From assembly GCA_030699825.1 (NCBI GenBank), contig JAUYKV010000032.1, positions 30,231 through 94,230 on the forward strand: 64,000 nt of DNA, given 5' to 3'. Shown here one piece after another: positions 17,368 through 26,019 of the stretch. The translations under genes and the position numbers were made by a program. The notes beneath the pieces were generated by a model. It was not told the origin of the DNA, searched no databases, and worked only from the letters and a program-made list of their open reading frames with translations. Origin of the DNA: Pseudomonas sp. (GTDB lineage Bacteria > Pseudomonadota > Gammaproteobacteria > Pseudomonadales > Pseudomonadaceae). Positions within the stretch are counted from its first letter, which is position 1; each line of letters starts with the position of its first letter.

Positions 17368-19902
17368 TTATTTGCGCGGTTTGGCCCGCGCGGTGGGCTC
17401 GGCGATCAGCGGGTCGTCCGGCCAATAATGTTTGGGATAGCGACCCTTGAGGTCCTTCTTAACCTCGGCGTAGGTGCTGCGCCAGAAGTTGCCCAGGTCC
17501 TGGGTCACCTGCACCGGCCGCCGCGCTGGCGACAGCAGGTGCAGCTTGACCACTTGCCGGCCGCCGGCGATGCGCGGCGTCTCGGCCAGGCCGAACAGTT
17601 CCTGCAGACGCACCGCCAGTACCGGCGGCTGCTCGCTGTAATCCAGGCCGATGCGCGAACCGGACGGCACCTGCAGGCTGCGCGGCGCCAGTTCCTCGAG
17701 GCGCTGCGGCAGCGGCCAGGGCAACAGGTTCTTCAGCAAACCGGACAAATCCAGATTGGCGAAATGGCTGAGGCGCTTGACCTTGCCCAGGTAGGGTTGC
17801 AGCCAATCCTCCAGGCTGGCGAGCAGCGCCGCATCGCTGACATCCGGCCACTCGCTGACGCCCTTGGCGGCCAGATCCAGTTCACGCAGCAGGGCCACGC
17901 GCGCCTGCCACTGGCGCAGTTCCGGGGTCCAGGGCAGCAGCGCCAGGCCCTTGCGCCGCACCAGGCCGAGCAAGGCGCGACTGCGTGCGGCTTCATCCAG
18001 GCCGGTCAACGGCTCGCGCTCGAGCACCAATTCGCCGACCTTGCGCTGGCGTTCGGCGCGCAGCACGCCTTCGCGGTCGTCCCAGTCCAGCTCCTCGTGC
18101 ACGCTGACCTGCTCGGCCAGCACCGTCTCGAACAACTGCGGATCGAGGTCGGCGGCCAGGTAGATGCGTTCCTCGCGCTGGCCCTGGCGACTGCCGAGAT
18201 CGGCCAGCACCAGCCATTCATGCTTCATCAGCGCATCGGCCTCGGCGAACAGCGCCGCGCGGCCGTTGGCCAGGCGGTATTCGGCGCCAGCCGCGCGGCG
18301 CTGCCGGGCCACCCGGTCGGGGTAGGCGAATGCCAGCAAGGCGCCGAGCCAGCGCGGGTGTTCGAGATCGCTCACCGGGGAAGTCACGGCCGTGCGCTTG
18401 AGATAACCCTGGAACTGCCGGGCCAGTTGCCGCGCTCGTTGAATACCGCCTTGGCCGCCACGGGCACCCTTGCTCGCGCCGCTGAGCAAGGCAATGCGAC
18501 TGTGCAAATCGGCGCCCGCGCCTCTCAGGATGTCCCGTTCGCCGAGCAGCGCGGCCAGGTCGCAGGCCAGCGCCCCCAGGCCCAACGCCTGGCCGCGCAG
18601 CAGCAGGTGGGCGATGCGCGGGTGCGCCGGCAATTCGGCCATGGCCTGACCGTGGGCCGTCAGCCCCCCGCGCTGATCCAGCGCGCCGAGCCGGGTCAGC
18701 AGATCCGTGGCCTGGGCATAGGCCGCGGCCGGTGGCGGGTCGAGCCAGGCCAGCTCGGCCGGGGTCACGCCCCAGCGCGCCAGTTGCAGGGCCAGACCGG
18801 CCAGATCGGCCTGGAGGATTTCCGCCGAGGCATAGGCCGCGAGCTGCTCGTGCTGGTGCTGCGACCACAGGCGATAACAACTGCCCGGCTGCAGGCGCCC
18901 GGCACGCCCGGCGCGCTGGGTGGCGCTGGCGCGGGAAATGCGCTGGGTGTCCAGGCGCGTCATGCCGCTGCCCGGATCGAAGCGCGGCACCCGCGCAAGG
19001 CCGGCGTCCACCACCACGCGCACGCCATCGATGGTCAGGCTGGTCTCGGCGATATTGGTCGCCAGCACCACCTTGCGTTTGCCCGCCGGCGCCGGTTCGA
19101 TGGCTGCACGCTGGGCGCTCAGGTCCAGCTCGCCATGCAGCGGACACAGGAGGATCTCGCTGCGCCCGGCCAGGGCCTCGGCCAACTGCTCGTTGACCCG
19201 GCGGATCTCCGCCTGCCCGGGGAGGAAGACCAGCAGGCTGCCCGGCTCGTCGGCCAGCGCCTGCAACACCGTCTGCACCACCCTGGGTTCGAGCCACTCG
19301 CCGGGTTGATAGGGCGCGCCCCAGCGCAGCTCCACCGGGAACATGCGCCCTTCGCTGCGCAGCACCGGCGCATCGTCGAGCAATGCGGCCAGCTTCTCGC
19401 CTTCCAGAGTGGCCGACATCAGCAGTACCTTGAGCGCCGGCTCGCCCGAGTCCTCGCCGCGCAACATGCTGCGGCCATTGAGGCACAGGGCCAGGGCCAG
19501 GTCGGCATCCAGGCTGCGCTCGTGGAATTCGTCGAAGATCACCAGGCCGATCCCTTCCAGCGCCGGGTCGTCCTGCAGGCGGCGGGCGAGAATGCCCTCG
19601 GTGACCACCTCGATGCGGGTACGCGGGCCGACCCTGCTGTCCAGGCGGATGCGGTAACCGACGGTCTCACCGACCGCCTCGCCCAGCTCGCTGGCCAGGC
19701 GTTCGGCGGCGGCCCGCGCGGCCAGGCGGCGCGGTTCGAGCATGATGATGCGTTGCCCGGCCAGCCAGGGCTCGTCCAGCAGCGCCAGCGGCACGCGGGT
19801 GGTCTTGCCGGCCCCGGGCGGGGCCTCCAGCACCGCCTCGTGGCGACTCGCCAGAGCTTGGCGCAGCGCGGGTAACAGGACGTCGATAGGCAGGGAATTC
19901 AT
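17368..19902 (-). CDS. hrpB: ATP-dependent helicase HrpB
   Basis: 844 aa, the usual length. The Walker A motif APPGAGKTTRVPLALL is near residue 27, and the DExH box reads IFDEFHERSLDADLA. SATLEG follows, and motif VI is ATQRAGRAGR. C-terminal HrpB-specific parts (HLLSPARRPVQVTQDLGNFW and KGRYPKHYWPDDP) close the protein. HrpB is a DEAH-family superfamily 2 helicase of uncertain cellular role. The very long plus-strand ORF opposite it is a GC-rich shadow. Confidence 0.95.
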   Translation of the reverse strand: MNSLPIDVLLPALRQALASRHEAVLEAPPGAGKTTRVPLALLDEPWLAGQRIIMLEPRRLAARAAAERLASELGEAVGETVGYRIRLDSRVGPRTRIEVVTEGILARRLQDDPALEGIGLVIFDEFHERSLDADLALALCLNGRSMLRGEDSGEPALKVLLMSATLEGEKLAALLDDAPVLRSEGRMFPVELRWGAPYQPGEWLEPRVVQTVLQALADEPGSLLVFLPGQAEIRRVNEQLAEALAGRSEILLCPLHGELDLSAQRAAIEPAPAGKRKVVLATNIAETSLTIDGVRVVVDAGLARVPRFDPGSGMTRLDTQRISRASATQRAGRAGRLQPGSCYRLWSQHQHEQLAAYASAEILQADLAGLALQLARWGVTPAELAWLDPPPAAAYAQATDLLTRLGALDQRGGLTAHGQAMAELPAHPRIAHLLLRGQALGLGALACDLAALLGERDILRGAGADLHSRIALLSGASKGARGGQGGIQRARQLARQFQGYLKRTAVTSPVSDLEHPRWLGALLAFAYPDRVARQRRAAGAEYRLANGRAALFAEADALMKHEWLVLADLGSRQGQREERIYLAADLDPQLFETVLAEQVSVHEELDWDDREGVLRAERQRKVGELVLEREPLTGLDEAARSRALLGLVRRKGLALLPWTPELRQWQARVALLRELDLAAKGVSEWPDVSDAALLASLEDWLQPYLGKVKRLSHFANLDLSGLLKNLLPWPLPQRLEELAPRSLQVPSGSRIGLDYSEQPPVLAVRLQELFGLAETPRIAGGRQVVKLHLLSPARRPVQVTQDLGNFWRSTYAEVKKDLKGRYPKHYWPDDPLIAEPTARAKPRK

Positions 19903-20041
19903 GAAGGCTCCAATCTGGCCGACGATTATAGCGGCGAACCGTACGCCCGCTGCGCCGGTCTTACCTTAGCCATATCAATGCGCAGCAGTTTTGCCACAGC
20001 CGGCTTGCTATAGTTGCGCCACTTTTGTCTGGAGGTATGCC

Positions 20042-20461
20042 ATGCGCACCCAATCCCGCGTTATCGGCGGCGCTCTTGCCGTCGCCCTGCTCACCCAATT
20101 GAGCGCCTGCGGCACCCTGTTCTTCCCCGATCGACGCGGCCAGATCGAAGGCCGGATCGACCCGGTGGTGGCGGCGCTGAATGCCGTCGGCATCCTGTTC
20201 TACGTGATCCCAGGCCTGATCGCCTTCGGCATCGACTTCGCCACCGGCGCCATCTACCTGCCGAACGGGCACAGCGCCCAGGTCGATCCGCAGGAACTGC
20301 GCAAGGTCGTGGACGCCGAGGGCAAGATCGACAACGCCCGGCTCAAAGCCCTGATCGAGCAGCACACCGGCCACAGCCTGCCGCTCGACGACCCGCGGCT
20401 GATCCACAGCAGCGCCAGCGCCGAGCAACTGGCGGCCCATGGTCTGCGTCCGTCCGCCTGA
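20042..20461 (+). CDS. Putative small lipoprotein
   Basis: 139 aa from the ATG at 20042, with GGAGG just upstream. The signal AVALLTQLSACGTLFFPDRR ends in a lipobox Cys at about residue 22. A hydrophobic span (about 45-65, NAVGILFYVIPGLIAFGIDF) follows, with a soluble C-terminus. It resembles a small Pseudomonas lipoprotein sometimes mis-annotated as polyribonucleotide nucleotidyltransferase. There is no evidence for that activity. Function unknown. Confidence 0.75.
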   Translation: MRTQSRVIGGALAVALLTQLSACGTLFFPDRRGQIEGRIDPVVAALNAVGILFYVIPGLIAFGIDFATGAIYLPNGHSAQVDPQELRKVVDAEGKIDNARLKALIEQHTGHSLPLDDPRLIHSSASAEQLAAHGLRPSA

Positions 20462-20526
20462 GCCTGAGCCGCCACAAACCCTGGCCTGGCCCGCTCGGCC
20501 AGGCTTGATAGAGAGAGCAAGGCCCT

Positions 20527-21411
20527 GTGACCATACTGCCGCAGCATGCCCGTCTGATGCGCCAGGCCACCTTGGCGGCGCTGGCCGTGGCCCTGACCCT
20601 GGCCCTGGCCAAAGCCATCGCCTGGTGGTTGAGCGGCTCGGTCAGCCTGCTGGCCGGCCTCACCGACTCGCTGCTGGATGGTGCCGCCTCGCTGCTCAAT
20701 CTGATCGCCGTGCACTATGCCTTGCGCCCGGCGGACGAAGACCATCGCTATGGGCACGGCAAGGCCGAGGCCCTGGCCGGGCTTGGCCAGGCGCTGTTCA
20801 TCGGCATCAGTGCGCTGGTGGTCGGCGCGCATGGCGTGGAGCGCCTGCTCAACCCACAGCCGCTCGGTGCGGCGACCTTGGGCGTGGCGGTGATGCTGCT
20901 GTCGCTGGTGCTGACCGCCGCCCTGCTGCTGTTCCAGCGCCATGTGGTGCGCGAAACCGGCTCCACCGCGATCCGCGCCGACTCGCTGCACTACCGCTCC
21001 GACCTGTTGCTCAACACCAGCATCCTGCTCGCGCTGGTGCTGGCCAGCTTCGGCTGGCCACAACTGGATGCGCTGTTCGGTATCGGCATTGCCTTCTATA
21101 TCCTCTGGAGTGCCCTGAGCATCGCCCGCGAGGCCTCGGCCGTGCTGATGGACAAGGAGCTGGCGCCGGAGCTCAGCGAGCGCATGCACCTGCTGGCCTG
21201 CGGCATACCCGGCGTGCTCGGCGTGCATGACCTGCGCACGCGCATGTCCGGCACCCACTGGTTCGTCCAGCTGCATGTGGAATTGCCCGGCGAACTGAGC
21301 CTGCTGCAGGCCCATGCACTGTGCGAGCAGGTGGAATACGCGATTCGCGCCGAATTCTCCCGCGCCGAAGTGCTGGTGCATGCCGATCCGCTCGACCCGG
21401 TCAGCTCTTGA
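20527..21411 (+). CDS. fieF: Cation diffusion facilitator, FieF-like
   Basis: 294 aa with a GTG start. There are six membrane helices in the first 200 residues. Metal sites are visible: SLLAGLTDSLLDGAASL (the DxxxD of helix 2) and RADSLHYRSDLLLN (HxxxD of helix 5). HGKAEALAGLG follows helix 2. A cytoplasmic ferredoxin-like domain with H and D residues makes up the C-terminus. It would export Fe2+ or Zn2+ by proton antiport. It precedes an iron/manganese-type VIT1 transporter gene, so the pair may serve metal homeostasis. Confidence 0.9.
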   Translation: MTILPQHARLMRQATLAALAVALTLALAKAIAWWLSGSVSLLAGLTDSLLDGAASLLNLIAVHYALRPADEDHRYGHGKAEALAGLGQALFIGISALVVGAHGVERLLNPQPLGAATLGVAVMLLSLVLTAALLLFQRHVVRETGSTAIRADSLHYRSDLLLNTSILLALVLASFGWPQLDALFGIGIAFYILWSALSIAREASAVLMDKELAPELSERMHLLACGIPGVLGVHDLRTRMSGTHWFVQLHVELPGELSLLQAHALCEQVEYAIRAEFSRAEVLVHADPLDPVSS

Positions 21412-21525
21412 TGCTCGTCGCGGTTGCGGCCAAAACCTGCCTGCGTTAGGAGGCCGCCAGACGCACCGCAAAGCGCATTTCGAGCATATGCTGAAAGGGC
21501 GTATCAGCTCTGTGGAGCCGGCCCC

Positions 21526-22281
21526 ATGAAGAAGACCAGCCTCGAGACGCTTTACCGCGAGCACCAGCCCGACGCCATCGAAAAGCGCCTGAACCGCAAG
21601 AACAAGCCGCAAATCATCTCCGATGCCGTACTCGGCGCAATAGACGGTTGCGTCACCACCTTTGCCATAGTCGCCGCCGCTGTCGGTGCCGGATTTTCCG
21701 CCTCGGTCGCGCTGATCATGGGCTTCGCCAACCTGTTTGCCGATGGTTTCAGCATGGCCGTCAGCAACTACGAAGCGATCAAGGCCCAACGCGAGTTCCG
21801 CGAACAGGCCCGGCGCATGGAAGAGGAACACATCGACCGGGTGCCCGCCGGTGAACTCGAGGAAATCCGCCAGGTGTTCTACCGCAAGGGCTTCAGTGGC
21901 GCCATTCTCGAGGAGATCGTCAGCACCATCAGCCAGGATCGCCAGCTCTGGGTTGAAACCATGCTCATCGAAGAACACGGCTTGCAGACCGTCGAACTGG
22001 ACCCCAGGCGCTCGGCCGCGGTGACCTTCACGACCTTCCTGATCGCCGGCGCCATCCCGCTGTTGCCGTTGTTTTTCACCAGCCTGGGCATTCAGCGCCA
22101 ATTCTTCCTGAGCACGGCCCTGGCCGCGGCGGTGTTCTTTTCCATCGGCATGTTGAAGAGCCTGGTGTTTGCCAAACCCGTTCTGCGCGCCGGTTTTAGC
22201 ACCCTGCTCACCGGCGGTGCGGCGGCCGCCCTGGCCTACCTGACCGGCTATCTGCTGCGTTACGTGTTCGGCATCGAATGA
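21526..22281 (+). CDS. VIT1/CCC1 family transporter
   Basis: 251 aa from the ATG at 21526 (GGAG upstream); the ORF-track start is upstream of any family homology. KPQIISDAVLGAIDGCVTTF and GFANLFADGFSMAVSNY are the conserved N-terminal helices of VIT1/CCC1 proteins, which move Fe2+ or Mn2+. A cytoplasmic acidic segment (RRMEEEHIDRVPAGELEEI) follows, and three further helices end the protein. The gene lies 114 bases after fieF. Confidence 0.88.
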   Translation: MKKTSLETLYREHQPDAIEKRLNRKNKPQIISDAVLGAIDGCVTTFAIVAAAVGAGFSASVALIMGFANLFADGFSMAVSNYEAIKAQREFREQARRMEEEHIDRVPAGELEEIRQVFYRKGFSGAILEEIVSTISQDRQLWVETMLIEEHGLQTVELDPRRSAAVTFTTFLIAGAIPLLPLFFTSLGIQRQFFLSTALAAAVFFSIGMLKSLVFAKPVLRAGFSTLLTGGAAAALAYLTGYLLRYVFGIE

Positions 22282-22360
22282 TGCGATGCCCCATGGGTGG
22301 GGCCGCCCCGTCTACGACGCCGCGCTGTCGCGCAGCAAACTTGGTGCGCGGGGCCCCTCT

Positions 22361-22445
22361 TGTAGGAGTGGCTTTAGCCGCGAAGCTTTTGTTGTGCGTC
22401 GAAGAATTCGCGGCTAAAGCGGAACGCCGCCCGGCCGCTCCTACA
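22361..22445. repeat. Pseudomonas REP-type palindrome
   Basis: TGTAGGAGTGGCTTTAGCCGCGAA pairs with TTCGCGGCTAAAGCGG and with CCGCTCCTACAG. This is the usual Pseudomonas 'TGTAGGAGCGGCTTTAGCCGCGA' REP layout. It lies downstream of the VIT1-type gene. Confidence 0.75.
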
Positions 22446-22506
22446 GAAAACGTAATAACCCATAAAATCAATTACATACAGGTTGTTTGATAAAAGGAGC
22501 TGATGC

Positions 22507-22568
22507 CTTGCCCCAGGCAAGAAAAAAGGGAGACCTGGCGGTCTCCCTTTTTTCTTGCCTGGGGCAAG
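22507..22568. terminator. Perfect 29-bp-stem hairpin, bidirectional terminator
   Basis: Arms 22507-22535 and 22540-22568 are perfectly complementary with a TGGC loop. The inner part A6-GGGAGACC-TGGC-GGTCTCCC-T6 is a textbook intrinsic terminator that works on both strands. The outer 15 bp (CTTGCCCCAGGCAAG, itself palindromic) lengthen it beyond what termination needs. It follows the VIT1-type gene and precedes the roughly 275 bases before the Lrp gene, in which I find no convincing CDS. Confidence 0.85.
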
Positions 22569-22843
22569 TGTCCGCTACTGGCAATTCTGTTGCCGCTTTC
22601 GTCGCCCGCCTGGTTGGGCAGTGCGGACCCGGGTGCCGTGACGGCCTGGTAAGGCCGGCGGCGCCGGTTCGCCTGGTTGAGCGAGCCGAGTGGACGTGTC
22701 GTCCGGGCCGTGAAACTGAGGTAAAGATTACAGATACGGGCGCAGCTAAAGATTGCGAATATTGCTGATCAACCTGCCACTTGCGCAATTTTTGACTAAC
22801 AGCGCATGATTATCAGCATTCAAATAATGAAAGCGCGCCAAAC

Positions 22844-23323
22844 ATGACCAGACTCGACCGCTACGACCTGAATATCCTCGCCGAACTGCAGCGCGACGCC
22901 ACCCTGTCCAATCAGGACCTGGCCGAGCGCATCGGCCTGTCGCCCTCGCCCTGCTCGCGGCGGGTCAAGCAACTGCAGGACGACGGCTACATCCTCGGCC
23001 AGGTCGCCCTGCTGGATCGCAAGAAGCTCGGCCTGACCCTTACCGCCTATGTCCTGATCGGCATGGACAAACACACCCCCGAGCGTTTCGAGCACTTCCA
23101 GGAGATGATCCGCCAATGCCCGCAGGTGCTGGAATGCAGCCTGGTAACCGGTATGGATGCCGACTACCAGCTCAAGGTGGTGGTGCCGGACATGGACCAT
23201 TACCAACAGTTTCTGCTCGGCACCTTGACCCGCATCGAGGGGGTGTCCAGCGTGCGCTCGAGCTTCGTCCTGCAACAGATCCTCTCCAGCACCCAGCTGC
23301 CGCTGCAACACCTGCGCAATTGA
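22844..23323 (+). CDS. Lrp/AsnC family transcriptional regulator
   Basis: 159 aa. The N-terminal winged helix-turn-helix reads LDRYDLNILAELQRDATLSN then LAERIGLSPSPCSRRVKQLQ. The C-terminal RAM (amino-acid-binding) domain covers about residues 65-150 with VLECSLVTGMDADYQLKVVV. Such proteins form octamers and control amino-acid metabolism genes. It stands alone here, and no obvious target gene is next to it. It may be MdeR-like, but the usual methionine gamma-lyase neighbour is absent. Confidence 0.9.
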   Translation: MTRLDRYDLNILAELQRDATLSNQDLAERIGLSPSPCSRRVKQLQDDGYILGQVALLDRKKLGLTLTAYVLIGMDKHTPERFEHFQEMIRQCPQVLECSLVTGMDADYQLKVVVPDMDHYQQFLLGTLTRIEGVSSVRSSFVLQQILSSTQLPLQHLRN

Positions 23324-23496
23324 CCGGCACTTACCGACGGTCGCTGACAAACCAGGCCGCACGGGTATAATCGCCGGCGTTTAGCTGTGCCTTGTGCGGC
23401 CCGCCATAAAGAGCCTTGCGCTCAGACAATAACAATCGCCCTGCCCACCTCTTGCCCGTTCTGGCGGCACAGCCTCGTTTTGCCAAAGAGGTCACG

Positions 23497-23700
23497 ATGG
23501 ATCCGCAAGTATTCGAAGAGTTGATGATGACCGTGCTGGTCGGCGGCCTGGTGCTGTTCATGGCGTTTATCGTCTGGGACCTGGCGAAGAAGTCCAAGGC
23601 CGGACGCTTCGGCAGCATGATCCTGTTCCTCGCCCTGGGCCTGGGCGTGCTCGGTTTTGTCATCAAGACCGTGGTGATCGCCGGGATGGAAGGCGTCTGA
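23497..23700 (+). CDS. DUF2788 small membrane protein
   Basis: 67 aa from the ATG at 23497, with AGAGG upstream. Two membrane helices (about residues 10-28 and 42-62) are joined by the basic loop AKKSKAGRFG. This matches the DUF2788 family of unknown function. The longer track ORF begins in upstream non-homologous DNA. Confidence 0.85.
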   Translation: MDPQVFEELMMTVLVGGLVLFMAFIVWDLAKKSKAGRFGSMILFLALGLGVLGFVIKTVVIAGMEGV

Positions 23701-23750
23701 GCCGTCGCTGAAAACGGCCACACGCCGAGTTAGGTGGTGCGCACGGCTTT

Positions 23751-23903
23751 TGTAGGATGGGTTAGGCGCCCGCGAGTCGACCTGCTGCCAGAAAAACAAG
23801 CGCGCCGTAACCCATCATCGATATTCGCCCCGCCAACGGGTACAGGCATAAACCGCCCGATGGGTATCGCTGCGCTCATCCTACGCGGCCCGCACCATCC
23901 TAC
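23751..23903. repeat. GTAGGATGG-type repeat, inverted relative to the 1192 copy
   Basis: It begins TGTAGGATGGGTTAGGCGCC and ends GATGGGTATCGCTGCGCTCATCCTACG, then ACCATCCTACA. Read in reverse it matches the 1192-1332 repeat, including the internal GGTACAGGCATAAACCG. After it, 23904-24058 is AT-rich with no gene seen. Confidence 0.65.
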
Positions 23904-24058
23904 AGTTACTGGCCCCTACACAATTTCGTTAAAATTTAAACTTATACTTATAAAACAATAGGTTATTTTTAATTTGATGAGGGCGGCCGGACGGCGTTCC
24001 GTTTTATCCGCGAAGCTCTTGCCTTGCCCGCACCACCGATCACGCAAAAAACCACGCC

Positions 24059-24688
24059 CTACAAGCGCGCCTCGACCTCTTTCCACTCGCCGGGCTGCAG
24101 GCCGTCCAGGCTCCAGGGGCCGATGCGCACGCGCACCAGACGCAGGGTCGGCAGGCCCACCGCCGCGGTCATGCGCCTGACCTGACGGTTGCGCCCCTCG
24201 CGAATCACCAGTTCCAGCCAGGCGGTCGGCACGCTCTTGCGAAAGCGCACCGGCGGATCGCGCGGCCATAACGGCGGCTCATCCAGCACGCGCGCCTCGG
24301 CCGGCAGGGTCGGCCCGTCGTTCAGCTCGACGCCCGCGCGCAGGCGCTGCAGCTGCTCGGCCGTCGGCGCGCCTTCCACCTGCACCCAATAGGTTTTCGC
24401 CAGCTTGTGTTTGGGGTCGGCGATGCGCGCCTGCAGGCCACCGTCATTGGTCAGCAGCAGCAAGCCCTCGCTGTCACGATCCAGCCGCCCGGCCGGATAG
24501 ACCCCGGGCACCGCGACGAAGTCCTTGAGGGTGGCGCGGCCCTGCTCGTCGTTGAACTGGGTCAGCACATCGAAGGGCTTGTTCAGCAGCAGCAAACGCG
24601 GCTCGGCCGGCGGCGCCTTGGCCACCCGGCGGATGGCGGGTTTGCCAGCGGAGCGCGAGGGCGTGGCGGAACGGGGCGGGCGCGGCAT
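24059..24688 (-). CDS. rluE: RluE/RsuA-family 23S rRNA pseudouridine synthase
   Basis: 209 aa from the ATG at 24688, with GGAG five bases upstream. [14 protein letters not shown] is motif I. The catalytic Asp lies in [20 protein letters not shown] (motif II). [24 protein letters not shown] is the C-terminal RluE/RsuA motif. There is no N-terminal S4 domain, which fits RluE (modifying U2457) rather than RsuA or RluB. The basic N-terminal tail is low-complexity. Confidence 0.88.
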   Translation of the reverse strand: MPRPPRSATPSRSAGKPAIRRVAKAPPAEPRLLLLNKPFDVLTQFNDEQGRATLKDFVAVPGVYPAGRLDRDSEGLLLLTNDGGLQARIADPKHKLAKTYWVQVEGAPTAEQLQRLRAGVELNDGPTLPAEARVLDEPPLWPRDPPVRFRKSVPTAWLELVIREGRNRQVRRMTAAVGLPTLRLVRVRIGPWSLDGLQPGEWKEVEARL

Positions 24689-24830
24689 GCAGGCTCCGGG
24701 AGCAGAAAACGGGGTGGCCAGTGTAACCGAGGCCACCCTTCGATCATCAACCGGACTTATGGTCGACGCCTGCGCGGGCACAGACGACTATGCTGGCAAG
24801 ACTCTGCTTTCCATGACCGAGGGAATCCGC

Positions 24831-25865
24831 ATGAACGCCTCCGACCCCATACTCGACACCTTCACCGGCTGGGCCGCCAAGGCGCCCGGTGCGCACCTCG
24901 AACCGTACAGCTATGCCCCCGGCCCACTGGGCAGCGAGGAGGTCGAGGTGGCGGTCGAGTACTGCGGCATCTGCCACTCCGACCAGTCGATGATCGACAA
25001 CGAATGGGGCAACGCCCGCTATCCGTTCATCCCCGGCCACGAGGTGGTTGGCCGCATCGTTCGCCTCGGCGAGCAGGTGCGCGGCCTCGAACTCGGCCAG
25101 CGGGTCGGTATCGGTTGGTACAAGGGCAGCTGCATGCACTGCCACTCCTGCATGGAGGGCGCGCACCAGCTCTGCGGCTCGGTAAAACCGACCATCATCG
25201 GCAGCAACGGCGGTTTCGCCGACCGCCTGCGCAGCCACTGGGCCTGGGCCGTGCCGCTGCCGGAGGGGCTCGACCCGAGCCTGGTCGGCCCGCTGTTCTG
25301 TGCCGGCTCGACGGTGTTCAGCCCGCTGCTGGAGTTCAACGTCAAACCCACCGACAAAGTCGGCGTGGTCGGCATCGGCGGCCTGGGTCATTTGGCCCTG
25401 GGCTTTCTCAACGCCTGGGGCTGCGAGGTCACCGCCTTCACCTCGTCGCTGAACAAGCAGGAAGAAGCCAAGCGCCTGGGCGCACACAAGGTCGTCGCCT
25501 CGACCGACAGCGCGGCGCTCAAGGCGATCGCCGGCAGCCTGGATTTCCTCCTGGTCACCGCCAGCGCCGACCTCGACTGGAACGCGCTGATCGGCACCCT
25601 CGGCGGCAAGGGCCGCCTGCACTTCGTCGGCATAGTGCCGAGCGCCATCCCGGTGCATGTGTTCAACCTGATCCCACGCCAGCGCAGCCTGTCCGGCTCA
25701 CCCGTAGGCTCGCCGGCGAATATGGCGACCATGCTGGAATTCTGCGCCCGCCACCAGATCGTGCCGCAGGTCGAGATGTTCCCCATGAGCCGGGTCAACG
25801 ACGCCATCGACCACCTGCGCGCCGGCAAGGCGCGCTACCGGGTGGTGCTGGACGCCAGCCGTTAG
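24831..25865 (+). CDS. Zinc-dependent NAD(P) alcohol dehydrogenase (YahK/CAD-like)
   Basis: 344 aa from the ATG at 24831, preceded by GAGGGA; an ATG six codons upstream also exists. The catalytic zinc ligands are Cys and His in YCGICHSDQSM and GHEVVG. The structural zinc Cys are in GSCMHCHSCMEGAHQLC. The cofactor loop is VGIGGLGHLALG. The layout matches cinnamyl-alcohol-type reductases that act on aldehydes with NADPH. Substrate unknown. Flanked by REP-like DNA on the right. Confidence 0.88.
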   Translation: MNASDPILDTFTGWAAKAPGAHLEPYSYAPGPLGSEEVEVAVEYCGICHSDQSMIDNEWGNARYPFIPGHEVVGRIVRLGEQVRGLELGQRVGIGWYKGSCMHCHSCMEGAHQLCGSVKPTIIGSNGGFADRLRSHWAWAVPLPEGLDPSLVGPLFCAGSTVFSPLLEFNVKPTDKVGVVGIGGLGHLALGFLNAWGCEVTAFTSSLNKQEEAKRLGAHKVVASTDSAALKAIAGSLDFLLVTASADLDWNALIGTLGGKGRLHFVGIVPSAIPVHVFNLIPRQRSLSGSPVGSPANMATMLEFCARHQIVPQVEMFPMSRVNDAIDHLRAGKARYRVVLDASR

Positions 25866-26019
25866 ACGCTCGCGGCCAAGGCCCCTCCTACGGTTCTGCG
25901 GTGCTCTTGTGGGAGGGGACTTGTCCGCGAATGGACAGTTGCCCCGGCCATGGCTTGCGCGGCAAGCGGAGCGCTGCGCGCTCCCTGTTGGGCTTCGCCG
26001 CTACGTGCCTCAACCCAAC
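25866..26019. repeat. REP-like intergenic DNA
   Basis: It contains CCCCTCCTACGG and GTGGGAGGGGACTTGTCCGCGAA, a REP-type inverted pair, between the convergent dehydrogenase and AMP nucleosidase genes. No gene is seen. Confidence 0.45.

Noticed and set aside
17428-19875. 815-aa ORF opposite hrpB
   Set aside because: Shadow of hrpB codon bias; Gly/Arg/Gln-rich without domains.
20254-22101. 615-aa minus ORF across fieF and the VIT1-type gene
   Set aside because: It lies on the strand opposite two well-supported genes.
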